Shown here piece after piece: positions 1 to 7,447 of a stretch of 37,886 nt of DNA. The translations under genes were made by a program, and so were the position numbers. The notes beneath the pieces were generated by a model. It ran no database searches, was not told the DNA's origin, and was given only the letters and a program-made list of their open reading frames with translations. Source of the DNA: an uncultured Methylococcaceae bacterium (GTDB taxonomy: Bacteria; Pseudomonadota; Gammaproteobacteria; Methylococcales; Methylococcaceae); contig CAIZPP010000294.1 of assembly GCA_903934875.1 (NCBI GenBank), forward strand, positions 1-37,886. Direction: 5' to 3'. Position 1 is the stretch's first letter. Each line of letters starts with the position of its first letter.

Positions 1-140
1 ACTGATGTTACGCAACCGTGTAGGCTGTAGCCCGGATGTTGTGGAGTGCGGCGACTCGTCGCCGCCTTTTGCGTCCAGCGGCGACGAGTCGCCGCACTCC
101 ACAAGTTGCCATCCTCTAGCGATGACTGCGTAACATCAGT
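1..140. repeat. Family 3 palindromic element (MITE-like)
   Basis: The element begins ACTGATGTTACGCA and ends with the exact inverse TGCGTAACATCAGT. Inside is a long inverted repeat of GTGGAGTGCGGCGAC-type sequence around a short centre. It has no coding capacity and its left flank lies outside the window. Relatives are at 8527-8657 (complete), with single ends or remnants near 5687, 4890-5001 and 18340-18390. It looks like a non-autonomous, transposase-dependent element; no cognate transposase is visible. Confidence 0.8.
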
Positions 141-145
141 TGTTA

Positions 146-232
146 AGTTATATCGTTTGGCAAAGCACACACACAAGATGGTTTGATTGAGCATCTTTTT
201 TTATTTTCCTCTGTTAAGATAAAATCGCTGTA
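146..232. repeat. Family 1 element remnant
   Basis: The inner sequence (ttatatcgtttggcaaagca) resembles the element at 29685-29780, and the right end reads GATAAAATCGCTGTA, a diverged copy of the family 1 terminus GATGAAAACGCTGTA. The left end is missing where the family 3 element at 1-140 abuts it, which suggests nested insertion. The rest of the gap to 442 holds the inverted repeat at 251-277 and a degenerate hairpin repeat near 315-340. Confidence 0.5.
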
Positions 233-250
233 CATAAATCAAATCGCGAC

Positions 251-277
251 TCCTAGCGATGTAGTGGCACATAGGCC
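251..277 (+). repeat. Left 27-bp inverted repeat flanking the VOC gene
   Basis: Positions 251-277 are the exact reverse complement of 851-877. The two copies bracket the VOC gene with about 570 bp between them. The repeat begins TCCTAGCGATG and ends CACATAGGCC. Confidence 0.85.
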
Positions 278-442
278 GTCTAGATTAGGAAGATGTTTCA
301 GCAAAACCCAACACGCCGTCGTTACGGCAGGGATCGTCGGAACCTAGGCTTCATGGACGGCGGGGCCTTGGGCATCACTGCAATCTGGATTCCGTCGGTC
401 CATGACGGAATGGCTGAATAATTTTCTATAAGGGCAAATGCA

Positions 443-817
443 ATGACAAACAATCCCGTCGCTTGGTTTGAAATCTATGTTCAGGACATTGAACGCGCAA
501 AGCGTTTTTACGAATCCGTGTTTCAGGTCACGCTGCAAAAACTGAATGAGCCATTTCCGGGCATTGAACTCTGGGCGTTTCCGGCGGACAAAACCAGTTA
601 CGGAGCTTGTGGAGCACTTGTCAAAATGGACGGGGTTTCCTCAGGCGGCAATGCTACCCTCGTATATTTCCATTGCGACGACTGCGCCATTGAGGAAAGC
701 CGCGTTGCGAGTTCTGGTGGGCAAGTCAATCGTGCAAAGATGTCAATCGGGGAATATGGCTACATCGCTCATATTCAAGACACCGAAGGCAATATGATTG
801 GCCTGCATTCGATGTAA
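443..817 (+). CDS. VOC family protein (glyoxalase/bleomycin-resistance fold)
   Basis: A 124-residue protein of the vicinal-oxygen-chelate superfamily, the usual size for a single-domain member. Two beta-alpha-beta-beta-beta modules can be read. The first begins WFEIYVQDIERAKRFYESVF (about residues 8-27). The second runs through VYFHCDDCAIEESRVASSGG and ends IQDTEGNMIGLHSM, the typical closing strand with an acidic metal-ligand position. Members bind a divalent metal or small ligand; the substrate here cannot be told. The start follows an AAGGG ribosome-binding site. The gene stands alone between perfect 27-bp inverted repeats (251-277, 851-877), so it may have been moved as a cassette. It has no clear functional link with the NLR unit downstream. 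Confidence 0.85.
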   Translation: MTNNPVAWFEIYVQDIERAKRFYESVFQVTLQKLNEPFPGIELWAFPADKTSYGACGALVKMDGVSSGGNATLVYFHCDDCAIEESRVASSGGQVNRAKMSIGEYGYIAHIQDTEGNMIGLHSM

Positions 818-850
818 TTGGACTGGCAAAGTTTTTTTGCCCGACAAAAA

Positions 851-877
851 GGCCTATGTGCCACTACATCGCTAGGA
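851..877 (-). repeat. Right 27-bp inverted repeat flanking the VOC gene
   Basis: Exact inverse of 251-277. A family 1 terminus-like sequence (GTTTGAAAACGCTGTG) follows at 884-899, directly upstream of the ribosome-binding site of the next gene. Confidence 0.85.
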
Positions 878-910
878 CTCCCGGTTTGAAAACGCTGTGA
901 GGGGCAAAAT

Positions 911-1234
911 ATGGTTTGGCGTTTGCTTGTCGTAGTTTGGTTGCTGGCCCTGTCGGTTTGGGGAGTGCTGCATGTTGCCCCGCAACTGTCCGCCGCGCTG
1001 CGTACCGTGTGGGGTTGGGATAAAGACCAGATCGACAAACTAAAAACCTTGCTGGACCTTACATTGCCGATACTCACAGGCGTGGGTACTGTTGTTAAGT
1101 TCATCCTCGCTAGGCCCAAAGAATCTCCCAGAGCCACCGGCAATAGCGCGATCTTCAACGGCACGTTAAAAATCAACGGCGATTTCGTGCAAGGCGATAA
1201 GAACCTTTCCAAGCCAGGGGATAAGGATGTTTGA
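911..1234 (+). CDS. Small membrane protein, putative effector partner of the NACHT protein
   Basis: A 107-residue protein of no family I recognise. Residues about 4-22 are strongly hydrophobic (VWRLLVVVWLLALSVWGVL), and about 48-66 form a second hydrophobic helix (LDLTLPILTGVGTVVKFIL). A soluble tail follows. Residues about 80-97 (IFNGTLKINGDFVQGDKN) match residues about 8-25 of the next protein (AFNDEVDIAGDLVQGDKN) at roughly 11 of 18 positions. The ribosome-binding site is GAGGGG at 899-904. The stop overlaps the downstream start by 8 bp, which implies translational coupling. By analogy with bacterial NLR pairs that share an amyloid-like or homotypic motif, it could be a membrane-acting effector recruited by the NLR. 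That role is inference; membrane location and motif sharing are seen. Confidence 0.75.
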   Translation: MVWRLLVVVWLLALSVWGVLHVAPQLSAALRTVWGWDKDQIDKLKTLLDLTLPILTGVGTVVKFILARPKESPRATGNSAIFNGTLKINGDFVQGDKNLSKPGDKDV

Positions 1235-4028
1235 TAAAGACAACACCGCGTTCAATGACGAAGTCGACATAGCTGGCGATTTGGTCCAAGGCGACAAAAA
1301 CGCCATCGAACAACTGGTTGTCAATATCTACGGCGATAAAGCCAGCCCGGTATTCAGCGAGCAGGAAATGCAAGACCAATTGCGTGAATACAAACGCTAT
1401 CTGGTCGAAACCTATAAATATCTGGACTTCAAAGGCATAGACAGCATCGCCGAGGCGGTCAAGGGTTCCAGCGGCATCACGCTGGAGTCAGTCTATGTGC
1501 CGCTACGCGCAAGGCTAGACACCCCAGATGCAGAAACTTGGCACCGGTTCGGCGGACGGCTTTATCAAGGCTCCAAAGCGGTTGCAAAAGCTGAAAAGCT
1601 GGAGCAGGAAATCAGCCGTACCGAGCAAGCGGCCTTAACGGCCCAAGAATGGGTCAACCAATGGCCTCCTGCGTTGGTGATCTTAGGCGACCCCGGCAGC
1701 GGCAAATCCACCACGCTGAAGCGTCTGGCTTTGGGGCTGGCGCAACAAGACAACGCGCCCCTGCCTATTTTGATATCGCTGAATGCTTATGGCAAAAGAC
1801 TGGAAGAAGGCATTATCAGCTTTGAGGAATTCTTGCCCGAGTATTTCCAAGGCAAACGCGCTCAATTGGACCGGGATAAACTGCGTAAGCTATTCACCGA
1901 AGCCTTTAAGCAACAGAAGGCATGGGTTTTGATGGACGGGCTGGATGAGGTCGGTCAAAATCGGGGGCCGTTGGTGGCTCAGATTGAGCACTTTGTACGG
2001 TATTGGGTTCCCGAACGTCCAGTTTTAAAACTACCAAAGCCTCCCCAAAAACCCAATCAAAAGAATCCACGCGAAGAAAATTGTAAACATAAAGAAGATC
2101 ATGAACGTCAATTAGAGCAATACAACAAAATACGAGAAGATTATAAATGCAAATTAAAGCAATATAATAAGGAATCTAAACAAATAAAAACTGGTTACGA
2201 GCATGATTTGCACGAATGGCTTCAGCATGGTAACCGCATGGTCGCCACTAGCCGTTTTGTCGGCTACCGCGATTATCCATTGAGTGATCCGCGCTGGCAA
2301 ACCGTCGCGCTGAATGACTGGAACCGGCAGGAAATTGACCAGTTTTTCACGCTGTTTACTCTGGCCAGCGAACTAGCTTGGCAAGGAGGGGAAAACCTAG
2401 CAGATGCACAACGTCTGGCAAGTCTTGAGCGCCAGTCCTTGTTGAAGGTTATTGATGCCAACCCCGGCATACGGCGGCTGGCGGGTAATCCCTTGCTGGC
2501 ATCACTGTTGGCGCTAATCAAACGGCAAGGTGTCACGCTGCCGGATCGCAGGGTGGAGTTGTACAAACTGTATATGGAAACCTTACTACGCAGTTGGAAC
2601 CGCGCCCGCAGCTTGGACAAGCAAGCGATAGGCCCGGAAATAGATTTCGTACCTACGCAACGGCTGCTGGCAAAACTGGCTTTGCATTTGCGCCAGACCA
2701 ACCCGCAAGACGGGTTGATTGAAGAAACAGCGATGATGGATTATCTACTAAAATACTTTCAAGATGATGGCTACACTCGTAAAGAAGCCGACGAACAAGC
2801 CAAGGGATTCCTCGACTCAGCGCACAAATATTCCAACCTACTGATTGAAAAAGGCCACCGCCAATATGGCTTCATCCATCTGACTTTTGAAGAGTATTTG
2901 GCCGGTTTCGGCTTGGCTTTGGAGAGCGAAGCTGAGTTATTGAAACTTTTCCCCACCTATCTACAACAGCCCGAACAATGGCGGGAAACCCTGTTGCTGG
3001 CAATCGGCGTGATGGCCGTGGTCAATAACGACCGGGAGAAGGCCAATGCAGTGCTGAAAAACCTGTTGCAACTAGGGTCCGACGCGATATTTTTTGCCTA
3101 TTCAGCCCTGAACGATGTAGGTGCGAGGGTAGTCGGCAATAGCATGGCCCGGCAAATCTATCTGGCTTTGGGTCAAGACGAAATGCAAACCTTGCTCATA
3201 CGCCGCCGCGCTGGCCTGTTGCTGGGCGATTCGGGCTGGTTGCCGGTTGATTTAGACATGTTAATACGCATTCCACTGGGGACATTTCTGTGTGGTGAGG
3301 ACAAAATCCCGACAACGATTCAGCATGATTATTGGATAAGCAAATACCCGGTGACAAATGCCCAATACCGGCGCTTTATCGAAGCAGGTGGCTACTATAA
3401 TCAAGCATTCTGGACCGTGGAAGGGTGGAGCATGTCCATCGAAAACCAGTGGCAACAACCCAGTCTTTGGGAGGCTGACGGATGGGCGAATCCTTTGTCG
3501 CCCGTCGTTGGTGTCAGTTTTTATGAAACGCAAGCTTATTGCCGCTGGCTACAAACCCAAGTGTTAGACCATCCTGAGGCGTTTGGTTTGACTGGCGATA
3601 TCCCTGATGACTATTGTGTTCGTCTGCCTACTAATGACGAATGGGAGCGGGCAGCGCGGGGTGTGGACGGGCATAAATTTCCTTGGGGGAATAACTTCAA
3701 GGCAGCTTATGTGAATTGCCGGGATTCTTGGGGGAAAGATGCAAAGGACCTTGGTACCACTGCGGTAGGGCTTTTTGTGCAAGGTGCCAGCCCCGATGGT
3801 TTGCAGGATTGTGCTGGCAATGTTTGGGAGTGGACTTTGAAAGAGAATGGTTGTTATTATATTCGCGGCGGTTCTTGGAGTGATAGCACCGTCCGCATCC
3901 GCTGTGCGATCCGCTTCATGGACCAACCCTATGGTCGAAACTTCGATCTGGGGTTTCGCTTGGTTGTTGGGTCCACTTGTGTAATTTCTGAGCTGTCTCC
4001 TGTAACAATACCTTCGCCAATATCGTGA
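1227..4028 (+). CDS. STAND NTPase: shared N-terminal motif, NACHT, C-terminal FGE-sulfatase-like domain
   Basis: A 933-residue signal-transducing NTPase. The order is: motif DIAGDLVQGDKN (residues about 14-25) shared with the upstream membrane protein; a linker typical of bacterial NACHT proteins (GIDSIAEAV...LESVYVPLRAR); Walker A GDPGSGKST (154-162); Walker B VLMDGLDEV (234-242); sensor region MVATSR (338-343); a helical region with GNPLLASLLALI and FIHLTFEEYLAGF; and an FGE-sulfatase/C-type-lectin domain from about residue 675 (YPVTNAQYRRFI, VVGVSFYETQAYCRWL, RLPTNDEWERAARG, GLQDCAGNVWEW, RGGSW, LGFRLV). The FGE catalytic cysteine pair is incomplete (only IRCAIR is kept), so a sensing role is more likely than enzymatic activity. 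A charged AT-rich stretch interrupts NACHT at about 268-332. The last residues and the stop come from a family 2 repeat. The ribosome-binding site AGGGGATAAGG precedes the start. Likely an NLR-type conflict or defence ATPase. Confidence 0.9.
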   Translation: MFDKDNTAFNDEVDIAGDLVQGDKNAIEQLVVNIYGDKASPVFSEQEMQDQLREYKRYLVETYKYLDFKGIDSIAEAVKGSSGITLESVYVPLRARLDTPDAETWHRFGGRLYQGSKAVAKAEKLEQEISRTEQAALTAQEWVNQWPPALVILGDPGSGKSTTLKRLALGLAQQDNAPLPILISLNAYGKRLEEGIISFEEFLPEYFQGKRAQLDRDKLRKLFTEAFKQQKAWVLMDGLDEVGQNRGPLVAQIEHFVRYWVPERPVLKLPKPPQKPNQKNPREENCKHKEDHERQLEQYNKIREDYKCKLKQYNKESKQIKTGYEHDLHEWLQHGNRMVATSRFVGYRDYPLSDPRWQTVALNDWNRQEIDQFFTLFTLASELAWQGGENLADAQRLASLERQSLLKVIDANPGIRRLAGNPLLASLLALIKRQGVTLPDRRVELYKLYMETLLRSWNRARSLDKQAIGPEIDFVPTQRLLAKLALHLRQTNPQDGLIEETAMMDYLLKYFQDDGYTRKEADEQAKGFLDSAHKYSNLLIEKGHRQYGFIHLTFEEYLAGFGLALESEAELLKLFPTYLQQPEQWRETLLLAIGVMAVVNNDREKANAVLKNLLQLGSDAIFFAYSALNDVGARVVGNSMARQIYLALGQDEMQTLLIRRRAGLLLGDSGWLPVDLDMLIRIPLGTFLCGEDKIPTTIQHDYWISKYPVTNAQYRRFIEAGGYYNQAFWTVEGWSMSIENQWQQPSLWEADGWANPLSPVVGVSFYETQAYCRWLQTQVLDHPEAFGLTGDIPDDYCVRLPTNDEWERAARGVDGHKFPWGNNFKAAYVNCRDSWGKDAKDLGTTAVGLFVQGASPDGLQDCAGNVWEWTLKENGCYYIRGGSWSDSTVRIRCAIRFMDQPYGRNFDLGFRLVVGSTCVISELSPVTIPSPIS

Positions 4029-4125
4029 GAGACCTCCAATTTGGGCACAGAACCGCCGATATAAAGGCCAACCTGGTGCTGCGTTCCCATTGGGATCGCC
4101 AAGCACCCGCTTGGCGAAGGTATTG
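4006..4125. repeat. Family 2 palindromic element with 6-bp target duplication
   Basis: The ends are CAATACCTTCGCCAA and its inverse, with an inner inverted repeat near the right end. The flanking CTGTAA occurs at 4000-4005 and 4126-4131, a clean duplication. The element supplies the last codons and the stop of the STAND gene. Without it, that reading frame would continue for some 30 codons after the duplication. Confidence 0.85.
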
Positions 4126-4442
4126 CTGTAAACGATAAATACAACCCCGTCATTTCAGCAGGGATGCGCCGACTTGTCGTCTGGAACGAATTTGGATGCT
4201 CAAAGCGTGGGGTGTAGCCCGAGGCACATGGACGTGGTGAGCCAATCCGGTGACTAGGGATGGCAACTCATTGATTATGATGGGCTTGAATCCGTAGTCT
4301 TGTTACCGTCCTTGGCCTGGGTTTCGGCATCCCTGCCGAAACGACGGGGCCTTGAGCCAAACTGAGAATTGCTGGTTTTGTCCAGTAACGTGTGATATTA
4401 AAAAACGCTGTATACCACCTTCCACGCTGAGAGGACCGCACT
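4126..4442. other. Non-coding interval with a hairpin repeat
   Basis: No convincing gene. A 9-bp-stem hairpin at 4321-4342 (GTTTCGGCA tccc TGCCGAAAC) belongs to the CGTCGTTTCGGCAGGGATGCC type of dispersed repeat; a degenerate relative is near 315-340. A family 1 right end follows at 4384-4412. Confidence 0.6.
4384..4412. repeat. Family 1 right-end remnant
   Basis: AGTAACGTGTGATATTAAA followed by AAACGCTGTA, the same layout as the remnant at 36112-36142 (AGTAACGTGTGATGTTG...). It lies about 30 bp before the DUF1640 pseudogene. Confidence 0.6.
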
Positions 4443-4719
4443 ATGGCCACTATCACCTTCGACACGCTCAAATTCGTCCGCAAGTTGCAAGAAGCGGGTT
4501 TTGAGCAACGGCAAGCCGAAGGCATCGCCGAGGCGTTCAAGGATGCTTAGGGGGGAAGCCGAACTCGCCACCAAACGCGATATAGAGCGGATGGAGGCCA
4601 AGATTGACCCGATAGAAACGAGGCTAGGCGGCGAGTTGACCTTGGTCAGATGGATGATGGGTCTTATTTTGGGCGGGGTTGTCGCCTTAATCATGCGGGC
4701 ATTCTCCCCGGCCTGGTGA
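4443..4719 (+). pseudogene. DUF1640-type coiled-coil membrane protein, broken
   Basis: Frame 1 from ATG 4443 (ribosome-binding site GAGAGGA) reads MATITFDTLKFVRKLQEAGF and continues to ...AEAFKDA before TAG. The rest, EAELATKRDIERMEAKI and a C-terminal hydrophobic helix (WMMGLILGGVVALIMRAF), is in another frame and ends at 4719. Two lesions meet at 4550-4556: a probable CAG-to-TAG nonsense change and one extra G in a G run. Together the frames give a normal-length DUF1640 protein: a short N-terminal helix, a coiled coil and one C-terminal membrane anchor. The family's function is not established. The extra G could be a sequencing error, but the TAG would remain. Confidence 0.75.
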
Positions 4720-4756
4720 CATCTAAGCGGATATCCAATAAACAACATCCCATCCA

Positions 4757-4870
4757 AAGGCCAAGCTGGTGCTTGGCGCTCCCAATGGGAACGCCAAGCA
4801 CCAGCTTGGCTCTTAGAACGGCGGTTCTGTGCCAAAATTGGAGGTCTCCACGTTATCGGCGAAGGTATTG
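4757..4870. repeat. Family 2 element, inverted, left end degraded
   Basis: It reads as the reverse complement of the copies at 4006-4125, 5557-5678 and 34276-34397. The right terminus GGCGAAGGTATTG is intact at 4858-4870. The left terminus has decayed. The inner palindrome GCTTGGCG..CGCCAAGC is kept. Confidence 0.75.
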
Positions 4871-4889
4871 ACCTAATGAACCTGTATAT

Positions 4890-5017
4890 AGAGTTTGGCG
4901 ACTTGTCGCCGCATGGTTCGAAAGACTGGTCAAGTCGCCGCACTCCACATGAGGCAACCCTTTGCCTCTAGCGGTTGCGGTACCCATGCCTAACATCAAT
5001 TAGGAAAAAACGCTGTA
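4890..5017. repeat. Family 3-related remnant plus family 1 end
   Basis: GGCGACTTG (4897-4905) and CAAGTCGCC (4931-4939) form an inverted repeat followed by GCACTCCAC, as inside the element at 1-140. The end TAACATCAATT at about 4991-5001 is a decayed family 3 terminus. AAAAAACGCTGTA at 5005-5017 is a family 1 end lying 4 bp past the stop of the DUF2887 pseudogene. Confidence 0.5.
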
Positions 5018-5021
5018 TGCC

Positions 5022-5539
5022 TTAATGCCCCCAAATCTCGTCCAGACTGTTGGCATCAAGGACACGCTCACCCCACACTAGCAGGGTTTCGGCATCGGCG
5101 CTTGCAACGCGCTGGCGGGCGGATTCCGGCATGGGGTTGAATTTGCGTTCCAACAGGCGCAACAACATGGCCGCTTCGCCTTCTACACGCCCTTCCACAA
5201 GCCCTTCCCCAAACACATCTTGATAAAATCGGGTTGTCTTTAAATCGACATCATTTAAGCCAAACATCTTTTGAATCTCCTCGCGGGTGAATGTGGGTAG
5301 TTTATAGACCAACACGGTCTCTAGCAATTCCAGCCAGTCGATGCCGTCGGCAGGGTGGCTTTCCCAATGGGCTTGGACTTTCCGCACGATGGGGCTTATG
5401 TTTGCGGCATCGGTGACAATCAGGGCGATTAGCCAAAGCTTTGGGTTGCGCTGTCGAGCAGCGGCAATCGGTCCAGGTAAACCCGGTGCAGATTAGGCAG
5501 GCCAAGAAACGGGAATGTCGCTGGGGAGTGGCGTTCGAT
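5022..5539 (-). pseudogene. DUF2887/Rpn-like transposase-nuclease family protein, truncated and frameshifted
   Basis: The intact C-terminal frame (5022-5387) reads IDWLELLETVLVYKLPTFTR, MFGLNDVDLKTTRFYQDVFG and LLRLLERKF, and ends LDEIWGH. This is the tail of the PD-(D/E)XK Rpn/DUF2887-type family common in cyanobacteria and some proteobacteria. Upstream on the minus strand the same protein continues (FLGLPNLHRVYLDRLPLLDS, then LIALIVTDAANISPIV), but in two frames, with a 1-nt loss near 5450. The N-terminal nuclease part is absent: a stop and then a family 2 element at 5557-5678 replace it. A near-identical fragment lies at 35699-35985 in inverted orientation. It is unlikely to be active. Confidence 0.8.
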
Positions 5540-5556
5540 TTATGTTCTAAAAGTTA

Positions 5557-5678
5557 CAATACCTTCGCCAATATCTTGAGAGACCTCCAATTTTGGCACA
5601 GAACCGCCGACATAAGAGCCAAGCTGGTGCTTGGCGTTCCCATTGGGAACCCCAAGCACCAGCTTGGCGAAGGTATTG
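5557..5678. repeat. Family 2 palindromic element with 5-bp target duplication
   Basis: Complete 122-bp copy with termini CAATACCTTCGCC and GGCGAAGGTATTG. AGTTA occurs at 5552-5556 and 5679-5683. It sits where the 5' part of the DUF2887 gene would be expected. Confidence 0.85.
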
Positions 5679-5686
5679 AGTTACTA

Positions 5687-5833
5687 ACTGATGTTACGCA
5701 GTGACTTTGCCTCCCCCTTTGGATAAGGGGGAGAGCGAAGCGAGGGGGCCGAGGGGGATTTGTAGAACTAGCCACGCAAGCTAGTATGGCAGAAAATCCC
5801 CCTAGCCCCCCTTTTTCAAAGGGGGGGATGCCT
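5687..5833. repeat. Family 3 end followed by G/C-run palindromic repeat
   Basis: ACTGATGTTACGCA at 5687-5700 is a family 3 terminus. After it, CTCCCCCTTTGGATAAGGGGG and the GAGGGGGCCGAGGGGGATTT region pair with AAATCCCCCTAGCCCCCCTT further right, giving a long imperfect palindrome. The same repeat type is found in frame inside cysS (6321-6366) and, diverged, inside recD. Positions 5834-5897 show no gene. Confidence 0.6.
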
Positions 5834-5897
5834 TTCCGCCGCACGAAGAGCACCCTCGACAAATGCGGATTTCTTCGCCGGAAACGCCCTCTGGCGC

Positions 5898-5926
5898 GGG
5901 TTAATTCCGGCCTACGGAATTAACCC
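5898..5926. terminator. Hairpin spanning the cysS stop codon
   Basis: GGGTTAATTCCG and CGGAATTAACCC form a 12-bp stem with a 5-nt loop. The cysS stop (5920-5922, minus strand) lies inside the stem. There is no strong T run, so it may be a palindromic repeat rather than a true intrinsic terminator. Confidence 0.45.
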
Positions 5927-7347
5927 CTACGCCAACTTGTGCCTTGCGGGGTATCCTCTAAAATAATCCCTTGCTCCTTGAGTTCGTCCCGTATGCGGTC
6001 GGATTCTTTCCAGTTTTTAGTCTTGCGGGCTTGCAGGCGTTGTTCGATCAATGTTGCTATGGCATCGGCGCTCAAGCCGTCTTCGGCATCACCACGCAGG
6101 TAGTTTTCCGGGTCTTCTTGCAACAGGCCAAGGACGGAAGCCAATGATTTCAATAAAACAGCCAATTCCAAAGCCGCCGATTCGTTCGTGGTTTTCTGCC
6201 GGTTGATTTCGCGGGCCAGGTCAAACAGCACAGCGATGGCCTGTGGGGTGTTGAAGTCGTCTTGCATGGCTTCCTCGAAACGGATGGCATGATCGTCTTC
6301 CCGAACACTGCCCAATGGCCGAGAAATCCCCCCTGCCCCCCCTTTTCCAAAGGGGGGAATCGTAGAACCTAACCCCCTCAGTGCAGTATAAAGCCGCGTC
6401 AATGCCGCATGGGCTTCGTCAAGATTTTCATCGCAGTAATTCAATGGGCTGCGGTAGTGGCTGTTGAGGATAAAGAAGCGCACGGTTTCAGGGCGGTAGC
6501 GGGCGAGGATTTCACGCACGGTGAAGAAATTGCCCAAGGACTTGGACATTTTCTCCTCGTTGACGCGCACAAAGCCGTTATGCATCCATAAATTGACGAA
6601 TTTTTCCCCTGTCGCGCCTTCGGATTGGGCGATTTCGTTTTCGTGGTGGGGGAATTGCAAGTCCATGCCGCCGCCGTGGATGTCGAAATGATTCCCTAAG
6701 CAGCAGGTGGACATCGCGGAGCATTCAATATGCCAACCGGGCCGGCCATCGCCCCAAGGGGATGGCCAATAGGGTTCGCCGGGTTTTGCCATTTTCCATA
6801 GCACAAAGTCCAGCGGGTCACGCTTGGCCTGGTCCACGTCCACGCGCTCGCCGGCACGCAGTTCATCAATATTTTTGCCGGACAACTGGCCGTAGCCGGC
6901 AAATTTGCCAACCGCATAAAACACGTCGCCATTGCCGCCGATGTAGGCGTAGCCGCGTTCGATCAGCTTGTCTATCATGCGGATAATTTCGGCGATGGAG
7001 GTGGTGGCGCGGGGTTCGTGGTCCGGCGACAACACGCCCAAGGCACGTTCGTCCTCGTGCATCGCGTTAATGAAACGTGCGGTCAGGGCATCGGTGGGTT
7101 CACCGTTATCCTTGGCCCGCTTGATGATTTTGTCGTCGATATCGGTGATGTTGCGCACATAGGTCACGGCATACCCCAAATGGCGCAGGTAGCGCACCAC
7201 GGTGTCGAAGGCGACCATGACCCGCGCATGGCCCAAGTGGCAGTAGTCGTAAACGGTCATGCCGCAGACGTAGAGGCGGACTTTGCCGGGTTCCAGTGGC
7301 TCGAACTCTTCTTTTTGGCGCGTTAGGGTGTTATGGATTTTTAGCAT
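5920..7347 (-). CDS. cysS: Cysteinyl-tRNA synthetase with a repeat-derived insert
   Basis: A 475-residue class I aminoacyl-tRNA synthetase that charges tRNA-Cys in the cytoplasm. The zinc ligand region [15 protein letters not shown] holds C28 and the HIGH-type motif H37-LG-H40. KMSKS lies in [13 protein letters not shown]. The zinc and binding motifs [10 protein letters not shown] and [14 protein letters not shown] are present. The C-terminus ends in the usual tRNA-binding tail ([18 protein letters not shown]). It is about 15 residues longer than the E. coli enzyme. The excess is at residues about 325-345 ([15 protein letters not shown]), encoded by a C/G-run palindromic repeat that also occurs outside genes at 5705-5833. 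The insert is in frame and lies between the catalytic core and the helical region, so the enzyme is probably functional. Confidence 0.95.
   Translation of the reverse strand: MLKIHNTLTRQKEEFEPLEPGKVRLYVCGMTVYDYCHLGHARVMVAFDTVVRYLRHLGYAVTYVRNITDIDDKIIKRAKDNGEPTDALTARFINAMHEDERALGVLSPDHEPRATTSIAEIIRMIDKLIERGYAYIGGNGDVFYAVGKFAGYGQLSGKNIDELRAGERVDVDQAKRDPLDFVLWKMAKPGEPYWPSPWGDGRPGWHIECSAMSTCCLGNHFDIHGGGMDLQFPHHENEIAQSEGATGEKFVNLWMHNGFVRVNEEKMSKSLGNFFTVREILARYRPETVRFFILNSHYRSPLNYCDENLDEAHAALTRLYTALRGLGSTIPPFGKGGAGGISRPLGSVREDDHAIRFEEAMQDDFNTPQAIAVLFDLAREINRQKTTNESAALELAVLLKSLASVLGLLQEDPENYLRGDAEDGLSADAIATLIEQRLQARKTKNWKESDRIRDELKEQGIILEDTPQGTSWRRG
6321..6366. repeat. Palindromic repeat carried in frame inside cysS
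   Basis: AAATCCCCCCTGCCCCCCCT followed by TTTCCAAAGGGGGGAAT matches the intergenic repeat at about 5795-5830 (AAATCCCCCTAGCCCCCCTT...CAAAGGGGGG). On the minus strand it encodes [12 protein letters not shown]. The intergenic copy, read the same way, would give IPPFEKGGLGGF. Confidence 0.75.
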
Positions 7348-7447
7348 GTTGCGGTTTCGATAGGGAGTGATTGCCTTTGTATTATGGCTTTACATTTGCT
7401 TGAGTTGGGTTAGTATAAGCCTTGCTTTAACCGTTGTTATACCATTG

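Noticed and set aside
4029-4442. Template repeat or reverse transcriptase for a diversity-generating element next to the NLR gene
   Set aside because: No sequence resembling 3855-3965 with added adenines and no reverse transcriptase motif was seen here or elsewhere in the window.
5554-5862. 102-codon frame in the repeat region before cysS
   Set aside because: It is made entirely of family 2 and G/C-run repeat sequence; no gene. Its peptide was useful only for recognising the cysS insert.
7367-7447. GTG-start extension of the radical SAM gene giving an N-terminal membrane helix
   Set aside because: The family begins near GACSNPDSRF, and the extension overlaps the likely cysS promoter region; ATG 7448 is preferred.
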